NCBI RefSeq assembly: GCF_043290135.1
Contig: NC_134707.1
Location: 71,291,906-71,355,905 of the forward strand
Origin: Rhipicephalus microplus
Lineage: Eukaryota; Arthropoda; Arachnida; Ixodida; Ixodidae
Direction of reading: 5' to 3'
Length of the DNA: 64,000 nucleotides
Positions within the stretch are counted from its first letter, which is position 1; each line of letters begins with the position of its first letter. The notes under the pieces were generated by a model. The model did not search any database. It had not been told where the DNA came from and saw only the letters and a list, made by a program, of their open reading frames with translations. Below, in pieces: positions 47,400 through 58,807 of this stretch. The position numbers and the translations under genes were made by a program.

Positions 47400-48797
47400 T
47401 CATTCTCGGGGAACACTGCCGCTGAGCCAGGAGTTGTTGAAGCATGTTAAAAGTTCTTTTCTGGCTTTTTGTCCAAGGTGTCCCAACGCACTATAAGTAA
47501 TACCATCAGGACCTGGCGATGACATGCGCTTAGAAGCGTCGAACGCACCTTCCAGTTCTTCCATGGTGAACGGAATGTCCATTTCTGGTAATCGCGTCTC
47601 AGGAACGATCACGGCGTCGATGCTCTCGTTCATAATATTCCCGGCAACTCTCGTGCAAAATTCTTCAGCCACCTCAGGTTCTGTTTTTCCATGATGGAGT
47701 GCCAAAGCTTTAAAAGGGTGCCGTTGTTGTGGAGAGGAGCGAAGACCACGAACTGTTCTCCAGATATATGACAGCGGTTTATGAGGGTCTAGAGATTCGC
47801 AGAATGCTTTCCAGCGTTCGCTCTCTAGTTTGTAAATGCGTCGTTGAATCTTTTTCTGGAGCCGCCTTGCTTCCTTCAGATCGTAAATTGATCTTGTGCG
47901 TCGTTCAGCACGCCTTCGTATAGCTCGTAATGTTTCCAGTTCGATGTCAAACTGTGTTATTTTAGACGAAAATGGTAATTTACATTTGGACGCTTGCATA
48001 GCTTCCGCTATGGTATTTTCCAGGCTGCAGGAGAGGCCTTCTTGGCAAGCGTTCTCAACACGCGATGCAAACATCGACCAGTCAGTGCCAATTGCAACAC
48101 CGGAAGAGAAATTTTTTATGATACCATTGATCGTCCCGTAGGTGGGTATGTGATCACTCCCATGAGTCTCAATATCGCAAAACCACTTTGTGAGCGAAGC
48201 ACCGTGACACCAATTTCAGGTCAAGGCAACTGCCATACGTGAGACCCCGCAGATATGGGGGGGTACCATCGTTCATGATGGAAAGGTCGTAATCGGAAGC
48301 GAATGTAACAATGTTCCGGCCCCTGGCATTCATCTTAGTGCTCCCCCAAAGCATGTGATGGGCGTTGAAGTCACCGGTGATGATCCAAGGCCCATCGGTT
48401 CTCATTAGGATGTCTTTTAATCTGTCGCAGTCAAATCGCGATGACGGAGATATATATCCACCAATAAGCGTGAACGAAACTGCATTCTTCTTCACACGAA
48501 GACACACGTACTGATTGTCGTCATTTGAACTTATTGGGTGGGAAAGATAAGTCAAGTCTGTGCGAATGTAAACAATACTTTGCTTCGTTCTTCGCAAGCG
48601 GCTGAACAAAAAGCTTCATAGCCGGATAATCTATAAGGCGTTGATACGTTTGGTTCACATATGACAAGTATAGGGAATTCATTGGCCCGAACAAATTGGC
48701 GAAAGTCCGAGATACGGGACTTCATGCCTCTGGCATTCCACTGAAAAATCGACGCACTTTTAACTTCAGTGCGGAAGATGAGATTTTGTTGAGCCAT
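47400..48797 (-). pseudogene. ORF2 endonuclease and N-terminal RT part of the I-group LINE
   Basis: Starts at the ATG at 48797 (MAQQNLIFRTE). AP-endonuclease motifs in order are QWNARGMKSR, ICEPN (catalytic Glu), then after a frameshift near 48580 IITGDFNAHHMLWGS (near 48390-48345) and SCLDL. A break near 48169-48074 precedes the connector with a lysine- and arginine-rich coiled stretch. It ends MSSPGPDGITYSAL and SWLSGSVPRE with a stop at 47400-47402. The endonuclease nicks target DNA to prime reverse transcription. Disrupted here. Confidence 0.85.
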
Positions 48798-48802
48798 TGT
48801 GC

Positions 48803-49255
48803 TTATACGAAGTTAGCAAGAACTGGATTCAGTGCATCCAGTATTTGCAGTGCACTCTTAGCAGACGGAGATTGTATGCTGCTCAGTAGCGTGCGAATCG
48901 TGGCAATTAATGATTGCACGATTGCAGCCACTTGCCTGTCTTGGTTGGAAAGATCTCGAACCAGGACGATTGCAGTCACTTGCCTGTCTTGGTTGGAAAG
49001 ATTTCGAACCGGGAGCGCGGACTGGCCGTCATGAAGCTCCCTCGGTTCGCTTGATGCTGCTTCCCTTTGAAGTGCAGGCCACTCTGTCGCAGTTAGGGTA
49101 TGCTCACTGGCTTTGTCCTTTACAGCCTTTCCCACGGCATTTGGTCTGGGAGGCAAAGGAGGTGGTACTGATGAGGGATCACGCAAACGTGTCGAGGAGG
49201 TAGCGGGCGTCCTTGAAGACCGACGTCGACGTGAACGACGCCTTCTGACTTTAGC
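48803..49255 (-). pseudogene. ORF1 C-terminal part of the I-group LINE
   Basis: Arginine-rich KVRRRRSRRRRSSRTP, then proline-rich SVPPPLPPRPNAVG and the C-terminal SIQSPSAKSALQILDALNP. An in-frame 48-bp tandem duplication (16 residues, LSNQDRQVTAIV and LSNQDRQVAAIV) occurs at about 48920-49015. The zinc knuckles expected upstream are missing, lost at the inversion junction. It ends immediately before ORF2 (48797), normal for a two-ORF LINE. Confidence 0.75.
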
Positions 49256-49269
49256 TGTAACTGTAAGTG

Positions 49270-49637
49270 AAACTGTAAGTGAAGCGCCAAAATCGAACAC
49301 TTATACCATCTTGTTTCTGCCTGCACTTCCTACCGTGAGCATGAAACGCCTTAACAGACAGTCTGTGTCGAGGTCTCTGGAAACGCTCGTGCCAAATGAG
49401 ATCACGGACATAAGAGTGAACGCCAGAAAGAATATACTGGCTGTGGACGTTTTGCACGCAAGCGCATTGGGCGGCCTGCGCAGTGTAACTGACTTGGACG
49501 GCAACCAGGTGCGCTCTCATGTTCCCTTGGGATGTGATGTAGTAACCGGCGTGATTTACGACATTGATGTCGCTATTTCCAATAAGGACTTACAACTTCT
49601 TGTCAAGTCAACAACTGATACTCCAATTGTACAATAG
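49270..49637 (+). pseudogene. Inverted ORF1 N-terminal half of the I-group LINE
   Basis: The + frame has RLNRQSVSRSLETLVPNEIT, then DIRVNARKNILAVDVLHASA and DVVTGVIYDIDVAISNKDL. The pattern fits the N-terminal half of LINE ORF1 (gag-like RNA-binding) proteins and has no other likely source here. Its orientation is opposite to the ORF1 C-terminus at 48803-49255. The stop codon lies in the target duplication, so the frame is not a gene of its own. Confidence 0.8.
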
Positions 49638-49639
49638 TA
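49627..49639. repeat. Target-site duplication of the I-group LINE, right copy
   Basis: TTGTACAATAGTA, identical to 44964-44976. Confidence 0.93.
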
Positions 49640-50372
49640 AGTTATAACCTAACAATAGGTATGCCCTCCGCCCCAGTACTGAACCACACCTCCCATTCAC
49701 CTGTGCAGCTTAGCAATGATTGGCGATTGTCGTTCGAACCAAAAGTACTTTTTTTCTAATAATGACAATAGTATGCACATTGTGATTTAAAAGTTCGTCG
49801 TTTCTTGGTAGCATGCTAGGTTTGGCTGAGCAGTGAACTCGAACGTTTTGATCAATTTGCCAAGAACTGATATTTTTGATTGAGAAATTTTGAAATGAAC
49901 ACGTGTCTATATGGCCATGTCACATGCCTGCTATATGTGAAAGGTTCTCAGGTGGGGTCAATAAGAAATTTGCAGCAATAAGAGAAATGCAGCAGCAGCG
50001 TGGGCTCTCCCCCAGCATCCTACGATAATTACTCGCGAGACCGATGCGATGCGGGTTCGTTGAGATTAGGACGCTGTGGTGAGGGCCCGCGAGGCCGAAG
50101 GTACACGGATGTCTCGTTACGCTTTCTCACGCAATTCATAGAAGCATACCACCACTATCAGGTGCACTTGTACAGGCATCGCCTTTTCGAATTTTCCTCT
50201 ACATTGTGTAATTTGAGATCCTCTGGCTTTGCAAGAACGCGTTTAAAAGACGCGGTGTTTAGCGCTGCTAAGGCAGTAAAAACGCGTTCTAGCCGCACTG
50301 CCTTGAGGCAGCAAGCATCGCAGTGAGCCCTCGACTTTCGTGTCATGTCTTCATATGATGATGATTGAGCAC
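49640..50372. other. No gene recognised
   Basis: One + frame (50000-50326, 108 codons) is moderately GC rich but has no motif. Confidence 0.45.
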
Positions 50373-50636
50373 ACTCTAAAAAATATCGAGTAAAAAGGGT
50401 GTCTTTTTGTACCACAACAATAATCGTCATCAGGCTTGCGTGCGCTTCCTTTCTTGAAAACTCAGCGCTAGCCGCTTTCCTATCGGGAATGCAATGTAAC
50501 CCAGATAATGGGCATGTCGATCGTGACCGGAATGTACCGGGCGCGGGGCGATAGCGCAAGGATGGAACGTAATATAGATGACGATTATTGTTGTGGGACA
50601 AAAAGACACCCTTTTTACTCGCTCTTTTTTTAGAGT
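50373..50636. mobile_element. MITE with about 60-bp terminal inverted repeats
   Basis: The left arm 50373-50431 starts ACTCTAAAAAATATCGAGTA and continues to CAATAATCGTCATC. The right arm 50576-50636 is its inverse with about five differences. The core (50432-50575) is GC-rich and non-coding. No convincing target duplication, so the superfamily is open. Confidence 0.85.
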
Positions 50637-50775
50637 ACAGAAGCACACAGGATTCACAGTTTACCTGATTTAACCTATAGAAGAAGCTCCTTCATCATCA
50701 TTAACTTCATGAATATGCGTGCGTTTCTAAATACATTTGAGGTTGAGTGGGTAAAACACGCCAAGTCATACGTAC

Positions 50776-50841
50776 TTTGACCTCGTTTTGGACCAGGTTG
50801 CTGTACACGTCGAGGTGCTTGCCCAGGCCGTTGGTTCTTTG
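50776..50841 (-). CDS. Possible single host exon (22 codons)
   Basis: An open 66-bp block, phase 0 at both ends, between an AG at 50843-50842 (minus) and a GTACGT donor-like word at 50775-50770. It starts QRTNGLGK and ends NLVQNEVK. 18 of 22 third positions are G or C in an AT-rich neighbourhood, a coding-like bias. The acceptor lacks a good pyrimidine tract and no neighbouring exon was recognised, so this is tentative. Protein family unknown. Confidence 0.3.
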
Positions 50842-52737
50842 CTACATAATTGTCATTCGTTCAATTATTTTTTGCAAAGGATAAATGATACTGTTATTTC
50901 GATAATACATTCATGTTTACTATACATTATTAGATACTACCTTAGACACTGCTATATTATGATTATCAATTCAATAAATGTTGCAAACCAAAGCAATCAT
51001 CTTGCCGCATAGGCTGTGTTTAACTCTCAGCCCAGCTACTGTTTCCTCCAAGTAAACGACACACATTGTGATATGCTTGCAGGAGCCTCGACGCAGCAGT
51101 CTTGCAGCCTATAAACGCAGTAAGTGCCTCAGGCCACAGCTGTCGTCACAAATACATATCCCGCTGTCAAAACAACCACAAAAAACTAATCAAAAGCAAT
51201 ACTGTTTTTTTACAACAAACGCATTTAACTGAAAATTCAAAAAAAACTGAAGCATGCAATATCTGGTGAAGGCTGTATGCGCCCAATGTAGCGTCCCATG
51301 ATCCTTATTCAGAAGAACAGAGTAGACCTGGCAGATAAAGGAGTGATTTAGACGAGTAGTGTTGGTTGTAAAAATGTGTCAGGTTCGTGATTTTCCTCGA
51401 CAACGTATGCCTGCTCAGATATAGCCGGCGTGTTCATTCTTCAAGGTAGCCGATGTTAACGAACATGTGGCTGACATTCCTACCTGTGATGTGCCACTAC
51501 TTGCAGAGAAGAAGCGCAACTTGCGCTTTGTGAACTTTTAGCAGATTTAGTTACAACTTGCGATGTTGCGCATCGTATTTGAGCCAAGACGGGATAGGAA
51601 AACGATTGAGCCAGCAGAGGAGCAATAACCTACTTATCTCCTGCTAAATCACCTCTAGACATTACCGACGCCAGAAACATGCGCGATACGGTGCATTTTA
51701 AACAGACGCAGGCAATAGGGGAACTCTGGATGTTATGGCCTTTTGTATGAAAACTCGACATCGGCTCATTGTCACTCACTGCCTTTACGCCTGTCTTCTT
51801 TCATACTCGCGCTCGAGGACGTCGGAAGCTAGATTTGCTACACTAACTGAAGTCATCTTTATTCATTATATCGAGCACATACAACTCAGGACTCTCGTTT
51901 CCGCTCGCGTTTTCGGATCTCTATCGCTCACATTCACAGAATCAGCCCCATATCAATACTAGGCGCTTCCAATACCTCAACCATATTTGTACTTGAATTT
52001 CAGTAAGGTTGCACAATACGATATGGTGTTCTGCGAGATATACGGTTATATTTAGCTCTGCGACAGTTTGCATCATTATATTTGAGAACGGGCCACTTAC
52101 AATCTTCTTTTTTGCTTTTGCTGCATCCATGTCAGTTTTGACAAACAACGTCATAACCATTTCCCTCTTACCGTAGAATACATGACTTTGGCAGCCGCGT
52201 TCTGTAGCAACGTTTGTTTGCTTTATCGATCACCGCATTGCTGAATTACATTCTACAATGCAGCCTTGGAACGAAGCATGTTCTGTTTCAATGCTTTCTT
52301 TTTTACATGTTTATTAAACAGAACTTTAGGCCTACACCGGCAAGCTCTGGGCTTTAAATAACCAAGAGAAGAGTGCTATGCAGCCAAGCGACAGTTTGGC
52401 GAAAGTAAGAATCTCTCGGAGTGCTTGCTACACCTACTGTTTAACGAACAACCGTACAAAAAGGTGGAGTCTGCGTTACGACAAAACATGGCATCAAGTC
52501 AGGGGTTGTCTACAAAGCGGCAAGGTCTGCAGACTTGCGGTATCATTTTTGTCATTCCACTTCGTGCAGCAATGCACCCAATAAAAAAATCAAGAAATGT
52601 TTGCTAAAAGTATTGTTTGCTGAAGAGATAACCACGTTTTATATCGTATTCAAGCATGCACTGTCTGCACCAAATAGTTTTTAGAATAAGTGTAATACTG
52701 TCACCTGCGAAGCGTTGGTATCAAAATTGTAGCGAAA
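50842..52737. other. No gene recognised
   Basis: AT-rich. Short frames only and no repeat signature I can name. Confidence 0.5.
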
Positions 52738-52751
52738 GAAACCACACCATT

Positions 52752-52988
52752 GATTGATATGGGGGGTTTAACGTCCCAAAACCACTATATGATTATGAGA
52801 GACGCCGTAGTGGAGGGCTCCGGAAATTTAGACCACCTGGGGTTCTTTAACGTGCACCTAAATCTGAGCACACGGGCCTACAACATTTCCGCCTCCATCG
52901 GAAATGCAGCCGCCGCAGCCAGGATACGAACCCGCGCCCTGCGGGTCAGCAGCCGAGTACCTTAGCCACTAGACCACCGCGGCGGGGC
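52752..52988 (-). mobile_element. Ruka SINE with perfect 14-bp target duplication
   Basis: Complete copy from GCCCCGCCGCGGTGGTCTAG (at 52988) to the TCAATCA tail. The B box is altered (GGGTTCGTATCC). Flanked by GAAACCACACCATT at 52738-52751 and 52989-53002, with no mismatch. Confidence 0.95.
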
Positions 52989-53339
52989 GAAACCACACCA
53001 TTAAAGCCTTCCATCTTTCCTTGATACATAGCGAGTGTCTCGCACCTGCGGACTTGAAGGCATGCTCGCGATAGTATGCGAGTGATCGTTGGTAAGATTG
53101 TAAAAGATTAGTCGCTACATAATTGTAAAATATTAGTCGCTACATGATGCCAGCAGGCAGGAAAAGCATGTTCGACACTGACTACTATGGCTACCATCAG
53201 GGCTGACTAAAAATTTTTCCAGCTTTATATTAACAGATATGCCTAATGAAATGAAAGTGGAGATAATCACCACTGCAGTTCTAATTGCAGAGCATCAGAT
53301 GCGTATTCGAAGGTGGCGGTTCAAGACTCTGCAGGCAGC

Positions 53340-53575
53340 CCCGCCGTGGTGGTCTAGTGGCTAATGTACACGGCTGCTGACCCGCAGGGCGCGGGTTCGA
53401 ATTCCGGCTGCGGCGGCTGCATTTCCGATGGAGGCGGAAATGTTGTAGGCCCGTGTGCTCAGATTTGGGTGCACGTTAAAGAACCCCAGGTGGTCTAAAT
53501 TTCCGGAGCCCTCCACTACGGCGTCTCTCATAATCATATAGTGGTTTTGGGACGTTAAACCCCACATATCAATGA
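53340..53575 (+). mobile_element. Ruka SINE with 14-bp target duplication (one mismatch)
   Basis: Complete copy starting CCCCGCCGTGGTGGTCTAGT, with B box GGGTTCGAATTCC, to CCCCACATATCAATG. Flanks ACTCTGCAGGCAGC (53326-53339) and ACTCTGCAAGCAGC (53576-53589). Confidence 0.95.
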
Positions 53576-53589
53576 ACTCTGCAAGCAGC

Positions 53590-55257
53590 GTGTTTTCTTT
53601 TCGTCCCCGTTAAGCTCTTTCTGATTACGTGATGATGACGTCCCCAGTACATTCTTTGGCAGTTTTGTGTGTTAATTTTTATTAATACTTCGTGTGATAT
53701 AGCAAACCGTATCCTGAAACTTTTCGTAAATTTCTGTATGCAGTATACGCCTTTTCCTCAAGGTTCCCAGTTCATATAAGGCAAACATAAGTACACTTAC
53801 CCATATTGTTTCCATGCCATCTATTTCTCATGCGTTTGAGAGCCATTTCTTCAGTGCGTACTGCTCGCACAAAAGGTATTGAAAGTAAGAGCATGAGTAG
53901 AAAACGCCATAATCACTTTAAATTACAAGAAATATTACATTTTGCCAAGACAGCATTCTGACAGTAACTGGTCCCGTTCATCGAGTGAAATGAGTTCCTG
54001 TATATACTGTCATCTGTGACACTTATAGCTTGTTTTAACCAAGTGGATTTACCCTATGACAACCGTAACAATAACTGCAGCGCTAAGTGTTACGATTTAA
54101 GTCAAATTATAGTGCTCACTTTCGACTCAGTTTCATTGTCGAATGACACAGGAAAATATTTACAAAAAGAAATGCGTTTCAAAGAGATGTAATAGATATA
54201 GTTGGGCGTTCACAGCGGCTCTATGAACGCAGCATGCCATAAGAAAATGCTGGCAGGCTACTTTCGCAAAGTTGTTGCGTTCATTCAGTTAAACTTGTCG
54301 CATCCTTAACCAGGCAACAATATTTTCCATTTAGGTGACAAAGAAGTACTGACAAGAATTTTTAGTGTGTTCTGGTTGTTGCATTAAAGAACACTGAAAC
54401 ACTTAAAAAAATCATGAATTGATGACACGTAATTTCGTTCGGTGAACTCAAAAATCAAGTCAAAAATTTGCATAAGCTAATGCAAATAACATTAGTTTGC
54501 AAAAAAAAACCGCGGCCGCCTTCGCAAGTCTTGCCGTCTCCTGTGATTGGTCGCAGCTTTATGACATCACCCACGGGAGGATGAGAACATCCGACGGCTT
54601 TCGTCAGAAGGCGATGCCTGGCTTGACAGATAAAATCGGGTAGTTGGTGTTGTTAAAATGGTGAACTGTGCAAGTCGTGACGAGTTTGCTGTAGATCTAT
54701 TTGTTTAGGAAAGTTCGAGAACACAACAGAATATTATATAGAGATTTCTTGGAATGAAACAACATGAAGAAGAACTGGTTGTCAATCAGGTCATGACTTC
54801 CTCCACTCACGCTGCAAAGAACTTTTTCCGTGCTCCAAAGAAGCTTTCGAGAGACGCACTAAAATGGCGGGATCTGCAAGTCAAATTGCTCACACACACG
54901 TCTCGTGATTGAATCAAAACACGGTTTCTCCAATACTCTAAAAAAAAAACAAGTGCTAGAAAATGAGAATCGAGCACAGATTTAAATCTATTGCCCGAAA
55001 AAGCCCGGTGGATGAAGTTAAAGCTCATGAAACTCCTGAGTTGTTCTGCATCAAAACGGCAAAAAGACGTGAAGAAGTTAAGTCAAAACATGTCTAGCCT
55101 GTAATAGTTGAACAGCCCAATGAGGTGCAAACGTTGAACCAAAGTCAACATTAGCAAAAAGAAAGACTCATAGTGTTTGATCTACAAGGAGTTTCAGAAC
55201 AACACAACACCGTATTTTCTCTAGATAAAATACGTGAAATCTAAAGACTGGGCTTCA
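53590..55257. other. No gene recognised
   Basis: AT-rich. A GC-richer patch at 54510-54640 is followed by a short + frame from 54658 (MVNCASRDEF). See rejected items. Confidence 0.45.
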
Positions 55258-55267
55258 TAAGACTGCT

Positions 55268-55483
55268 TTGATTGATATGCGGGGTTTAACGTCCAAAAAC
55301 CACCATATCAATGTGAGCGACGCCGTAGTAGAAGGTTCTGGAAATTCCGACCACCTGGGGCTCTTTAACAAGCACCCAAGCACACGGGCTGATAGAAATA
55401 CAGCTGCCGCCAACGGGATTAAATCCCGCGACCTGCGGGTCAGCAGCCGAGTACCTTAGCCACTAGACCACCACGGCGGGGCT
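55268..55483 (-). mobile_element. Ruka-like SINE, slightly shortened
   Basis: Minus strand from AGCCCCGCCGTGGTGGTCTA (55483) to ATATCAATCAA. The middle is shortened by deletion. Probable target duplication TAAGACTGC / TAAGAGTGC (55258-55266, 55484-55492), one mismatch. Confidence 0.93.
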
Positions 55484-56499
55484 TAAGAGTGCATAGGGGC
55501 CCACATAGTGCACTTAAAATCTTTATCTTAAAAAAACTAAAAAACTATTTTTCTTTCTCATGTTGTCGTTTTGCCCTACACAGCGCATCGTTTTGCCCCT
55601 CAGATTGGGGCAAAGTGAGACATCTGGAACATTTTTTACAATAATTTTGAAATAATGTTTCAAACTGTGGCAAGATAGCAGTATTTATGCTGCACATACC
55701 ATACACCCAAAGAAAAGATTCGGCACTGATATTTGATTGTAAGTGTGTGAAATAGGAGAAATATTCACAATCTTTTAGTTTAAGTTCAAGTTTAACTCAC
55801 TCTCCTACCATCAATGTGAAGATATATTTGTGGCTCAAAATTTAGCCCAGTAATACAGCATGGTATTGTAGAGGTTGGTCAAAAAGTACGTGCTTTCGAT
55901 TGCTGGAGCGCAATTTTATAATCGCAGTGGGAAATAGAATGAAGAGGAGCAAGGTCGTGTGAGAAATTTGAGAGTCATAAGTACTCTGTAGTGAACACTT
56001 TCCTTAAAAGAAGGCCTGAGATATAAAGCACAAGTCTTTAGAGCACAGAAGTTCAAAATCGGCAGGTAATGCACCTTGCGAACCTTCCATCTGGTTTAGT
56101 TAATAAGTCTGCGTAGCTCCGAACATTTTCGTTGATTTGTCACTGCGCACAGAGGTTCTTTGACCGTTCGCCGTTATGTGACGAAATAAAACTTGGAACA
56201 TCTCCCCGAAGATAGTCTTATGGGATGCGACGCAGCAGCATTGAGCACAAGTGGCGTCACGCGTAGTGTGGCGCTTACGCGGGTGCTGTGGTGAGCGCTG
56301 GAAGACTTGCAGGAAGCAATGGTGGCTGTCGGTCTAGTAGGTGACACGTAGAGACATGTTTTAACGTGCACGTTAGGCGCGCGTCCCGTTTATTGCATGG
56401 ACGTAAACCGACGAGTCAGTGGTATAGCGAGCGGCGGGTGCGGTCGAATGAACGAGGCGGCAGCATGGGGCGCCGCGGGGAGTGTGCGGAAGGCGAGGA
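55484..56499. other. No gene recognised
   Basis: AT-rich to 56150, then a GC-richer patch (56210-56490) without recognisable coding content. Confidence 0.45.
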
Positions 56500-57659
56500 T
56501 GTATGCATGGATGGATTGATATGGCTGTACCCTTTAGATCAGGTGGTGGCTTACGCCACAAAGCCGTAATACTTAATGAACCAAAAACTTGATACATTTT
56601 TGTTTCTTTTTAAATAGTGAGGTGGAAGACTGGTACTTTGCAGTAAAGGTTTAATTTTTCACTCGTGTTTTGACTTTATCCACCAATCGGATAACCTCCT
56701 TCTAGTTAATTCTACCCGCGTAGAGTTTATTTTGCCCTCCCTGTCCCTAAACCCCAGTGCTTTGAAACATTCTGCGCCATCACCCTGTACTATAGGGTGA
56801 AGCCCTTTACAGAACGTTATCAAGTGTTCGGCAAATTCCTCCACCTCTCCACACGCAATGTACCATGTCTATCTCTTCGTATTTGGCCCGATATATCTTG
56901 GTTCGCAACACTCCCGTCCTCGCCTCAAACAGTAGAGAACTACCCCGAGTATCATCATAGATGCTTTCCTTGACAATTTCCTGCTTAAACGTTCCTGGAT
57001 CTCTAGTGCGGACTTTTAATGATGCCAATTCTCCACATATTGATCTCCACTTCCTTCCCCTTCTTCTTAATCGACAATTCTTTTTGGTTTGGCCCCCTGC
57101 TGTTTTCTAAGTATTTACCCGTCCATTTTCTGCTTCGCTTCCTACATTTTGTATCGACATTCTTCATGCACAAGTAGCTGAATACCTTCCTAGCCCAATG
57201 CTCCTCTCCCACTTCTCTCAATCGCTTCGCAAACTTTATCTTGCTGCTAGCTTCCCTGCCCTCAAATGATCCCCAATTCCATATCACCTTGTACTCACTG
57301 ATTTGCTGTACACCCGTGTGCTCCTAAGGCAAACCTACCTATTCCACGTTACTTAATTTCTAATTTTGCTTGAACTACTACTTTCATGCACAAGACCGCA
57401 TTTCCGAACGTCAGACCAGGAGCCACGACTGCTTTCCACATTCCTCTTAAAACATCGTACCTATTGTAATTCCACAGTGCCCTATTTTTCTACACTGCTG
57501 CAATCCTGTTACCTTTAGTCGTTACGTATATTTCATGTTTCATTAGGTACTCGGTGCCAATGCTTATCCTTACGCCCAGATATTTGTATTTATCTGTTAT
57601 CTTTAGCGTGACCTCCTGTATTCTAAGCTCACTACCTTCTATATGATTAAAATTATAAC

Positions 57660-58807
57660 TTCTCATTTTTCTTTACTGATTCTCGAATTTAACCTATCTC
57701 CTTCATTACCGCAGATGTCCATCAATCTCTGCAAATCTTCCTTGTTGTCGGCCATTAGCACTGTATCATCTGCGTACATCAATGCTGGTAGTGCTTGTTC
57801 ATTGAGTTTTCCTTGTTTGACGAAAGATAGGTTGCAGCCAAGTTCACTTCTTTCTAATTTGGCCTTTAATCCTTGCAGATACATAATGAATGGCAAGGGT
57901 GACAGAGCACACCCCTGCGTAAGCCCTCGTTTTACCCCTGTGGGCTTCAATACCTGTTTTTCCACATTATAACTACCTTGTTACCTTTATACATATCCTT
58001 TAAAAGATTAGTGACTCGATCTTCCACACCTACTGTGTCCAGTATTCCCCACAAGTCCTCTTGAGCCACGCTAACGTACGCTCCCTTGATATCCAAAAAT
58101 GCTAGCCACAGGGGCCTGTGTTCCTTTTCTGCTATTTCTATTCACTGCGTCAGTGAGAACAGATTGTCTTCCAACCTCTTGTGTTTCCAAAACCCAACCT
58201 GCAGTTCCGCCAGCACCGCCTCATCATCTATACATGCCTGCAGTCCTTCCTTTATATTCTGCATCGCCAGCCTGTACATCACTGATGTAACTGTTATAGG
58301 ACGGTAGTTGCTTATGTCCGCTTTGTCCACTTTCCTTTATAAATAATGCGCATCCTGCTAAGTTTGCATTCATCGGGGACTCATCGGGACTTCACCATCG
58401 ATTAATATTTTGCTCACTGCCTCTCTCAAAGTTTGCTTAGACTTGGCACCCAAGGTATTTATCAGAATAGTTGGAATGCCATATGGGCCTGTTGATGTAC
58501 TGCTAGGAACCCTCTTCTCAGCCCTTTCCCACTCTCGTGAAAATAGAGCCCTTTCGTCAATTTATTCGTCCTTGTATATTGTGGTGCATAAGGCATTTCT
58601 TTGTTGAAATTCTTGTGTCACCCTTGTTCCCATATATTCAAACGCTTCGCCCCCTTCTAGCCTAGGCCCTTGAGCTGCAGTTATTAGCTTCTGCTCTAGG
58701 CTCGTCTTATTACTTATGGAATTCAGATGATTCCGAAACTTCGCAGCTGCATTTCTATAATTTTTCTGTACTTCTGCCAGACACTGAGCCCCCTTTCTAC
58801 TAATCAT
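57660..58807 (-). pseudogene. Reverse transcriptase of LINE family A (minus copy)
   Basis: Pieces in order: 58562-58807 (connector), 58142-58330 with SNYRPITVTSVMYRLAMQ, then 57663-57965 with RGLTQGCALSPLPFIMYLQ and LMYADDTVLMADNKEDL. Catalytic YADD is present. Several stops and frameshifts. Confidence 0.85.

Larger units (their letters stand above)
44977..49626 (-). mobile_element. I-group LINE with 5' inversion and 13-bp target duplication
   Basis: Non-LTR element on minus with ORF1 C-terminus, endonuclease, RT and RNase H, and a 3' end in CTCTCTCTAT-type sequence at 44977-45003. Flanked by perfect 13-bp TTGTACAATAGTA duplications. The 5' end is inverted: from about 49258 to 49626 the sequence codes ORF1 N-terminal residues on +, opposite to the rest. 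This is the product expected of twin priming during target-primed reverse transcription. ORF2 has a few frameshifts and stops, so the copy is inactive but fairly young. Confidence 0.92.

Noticed and set aside
53340..53430. tRNA gene
   Set aside because: A-box- and B-box-like sequences belong to the Ruka head. The acceptor stem does not close, and the Ruka body follows directly.
54658..54900. THAP-like start MVNCAS and a later NFFRAPKK
   Set aside because: The zinc ligands C2CH are not all present and stops interrupt. Resemblance too weak.
55872..55900. Mariner-like terminal word AGGTTGGTCAAAAAGTACG
   Set aside because: No inverted partner and no transposase motif nearby.
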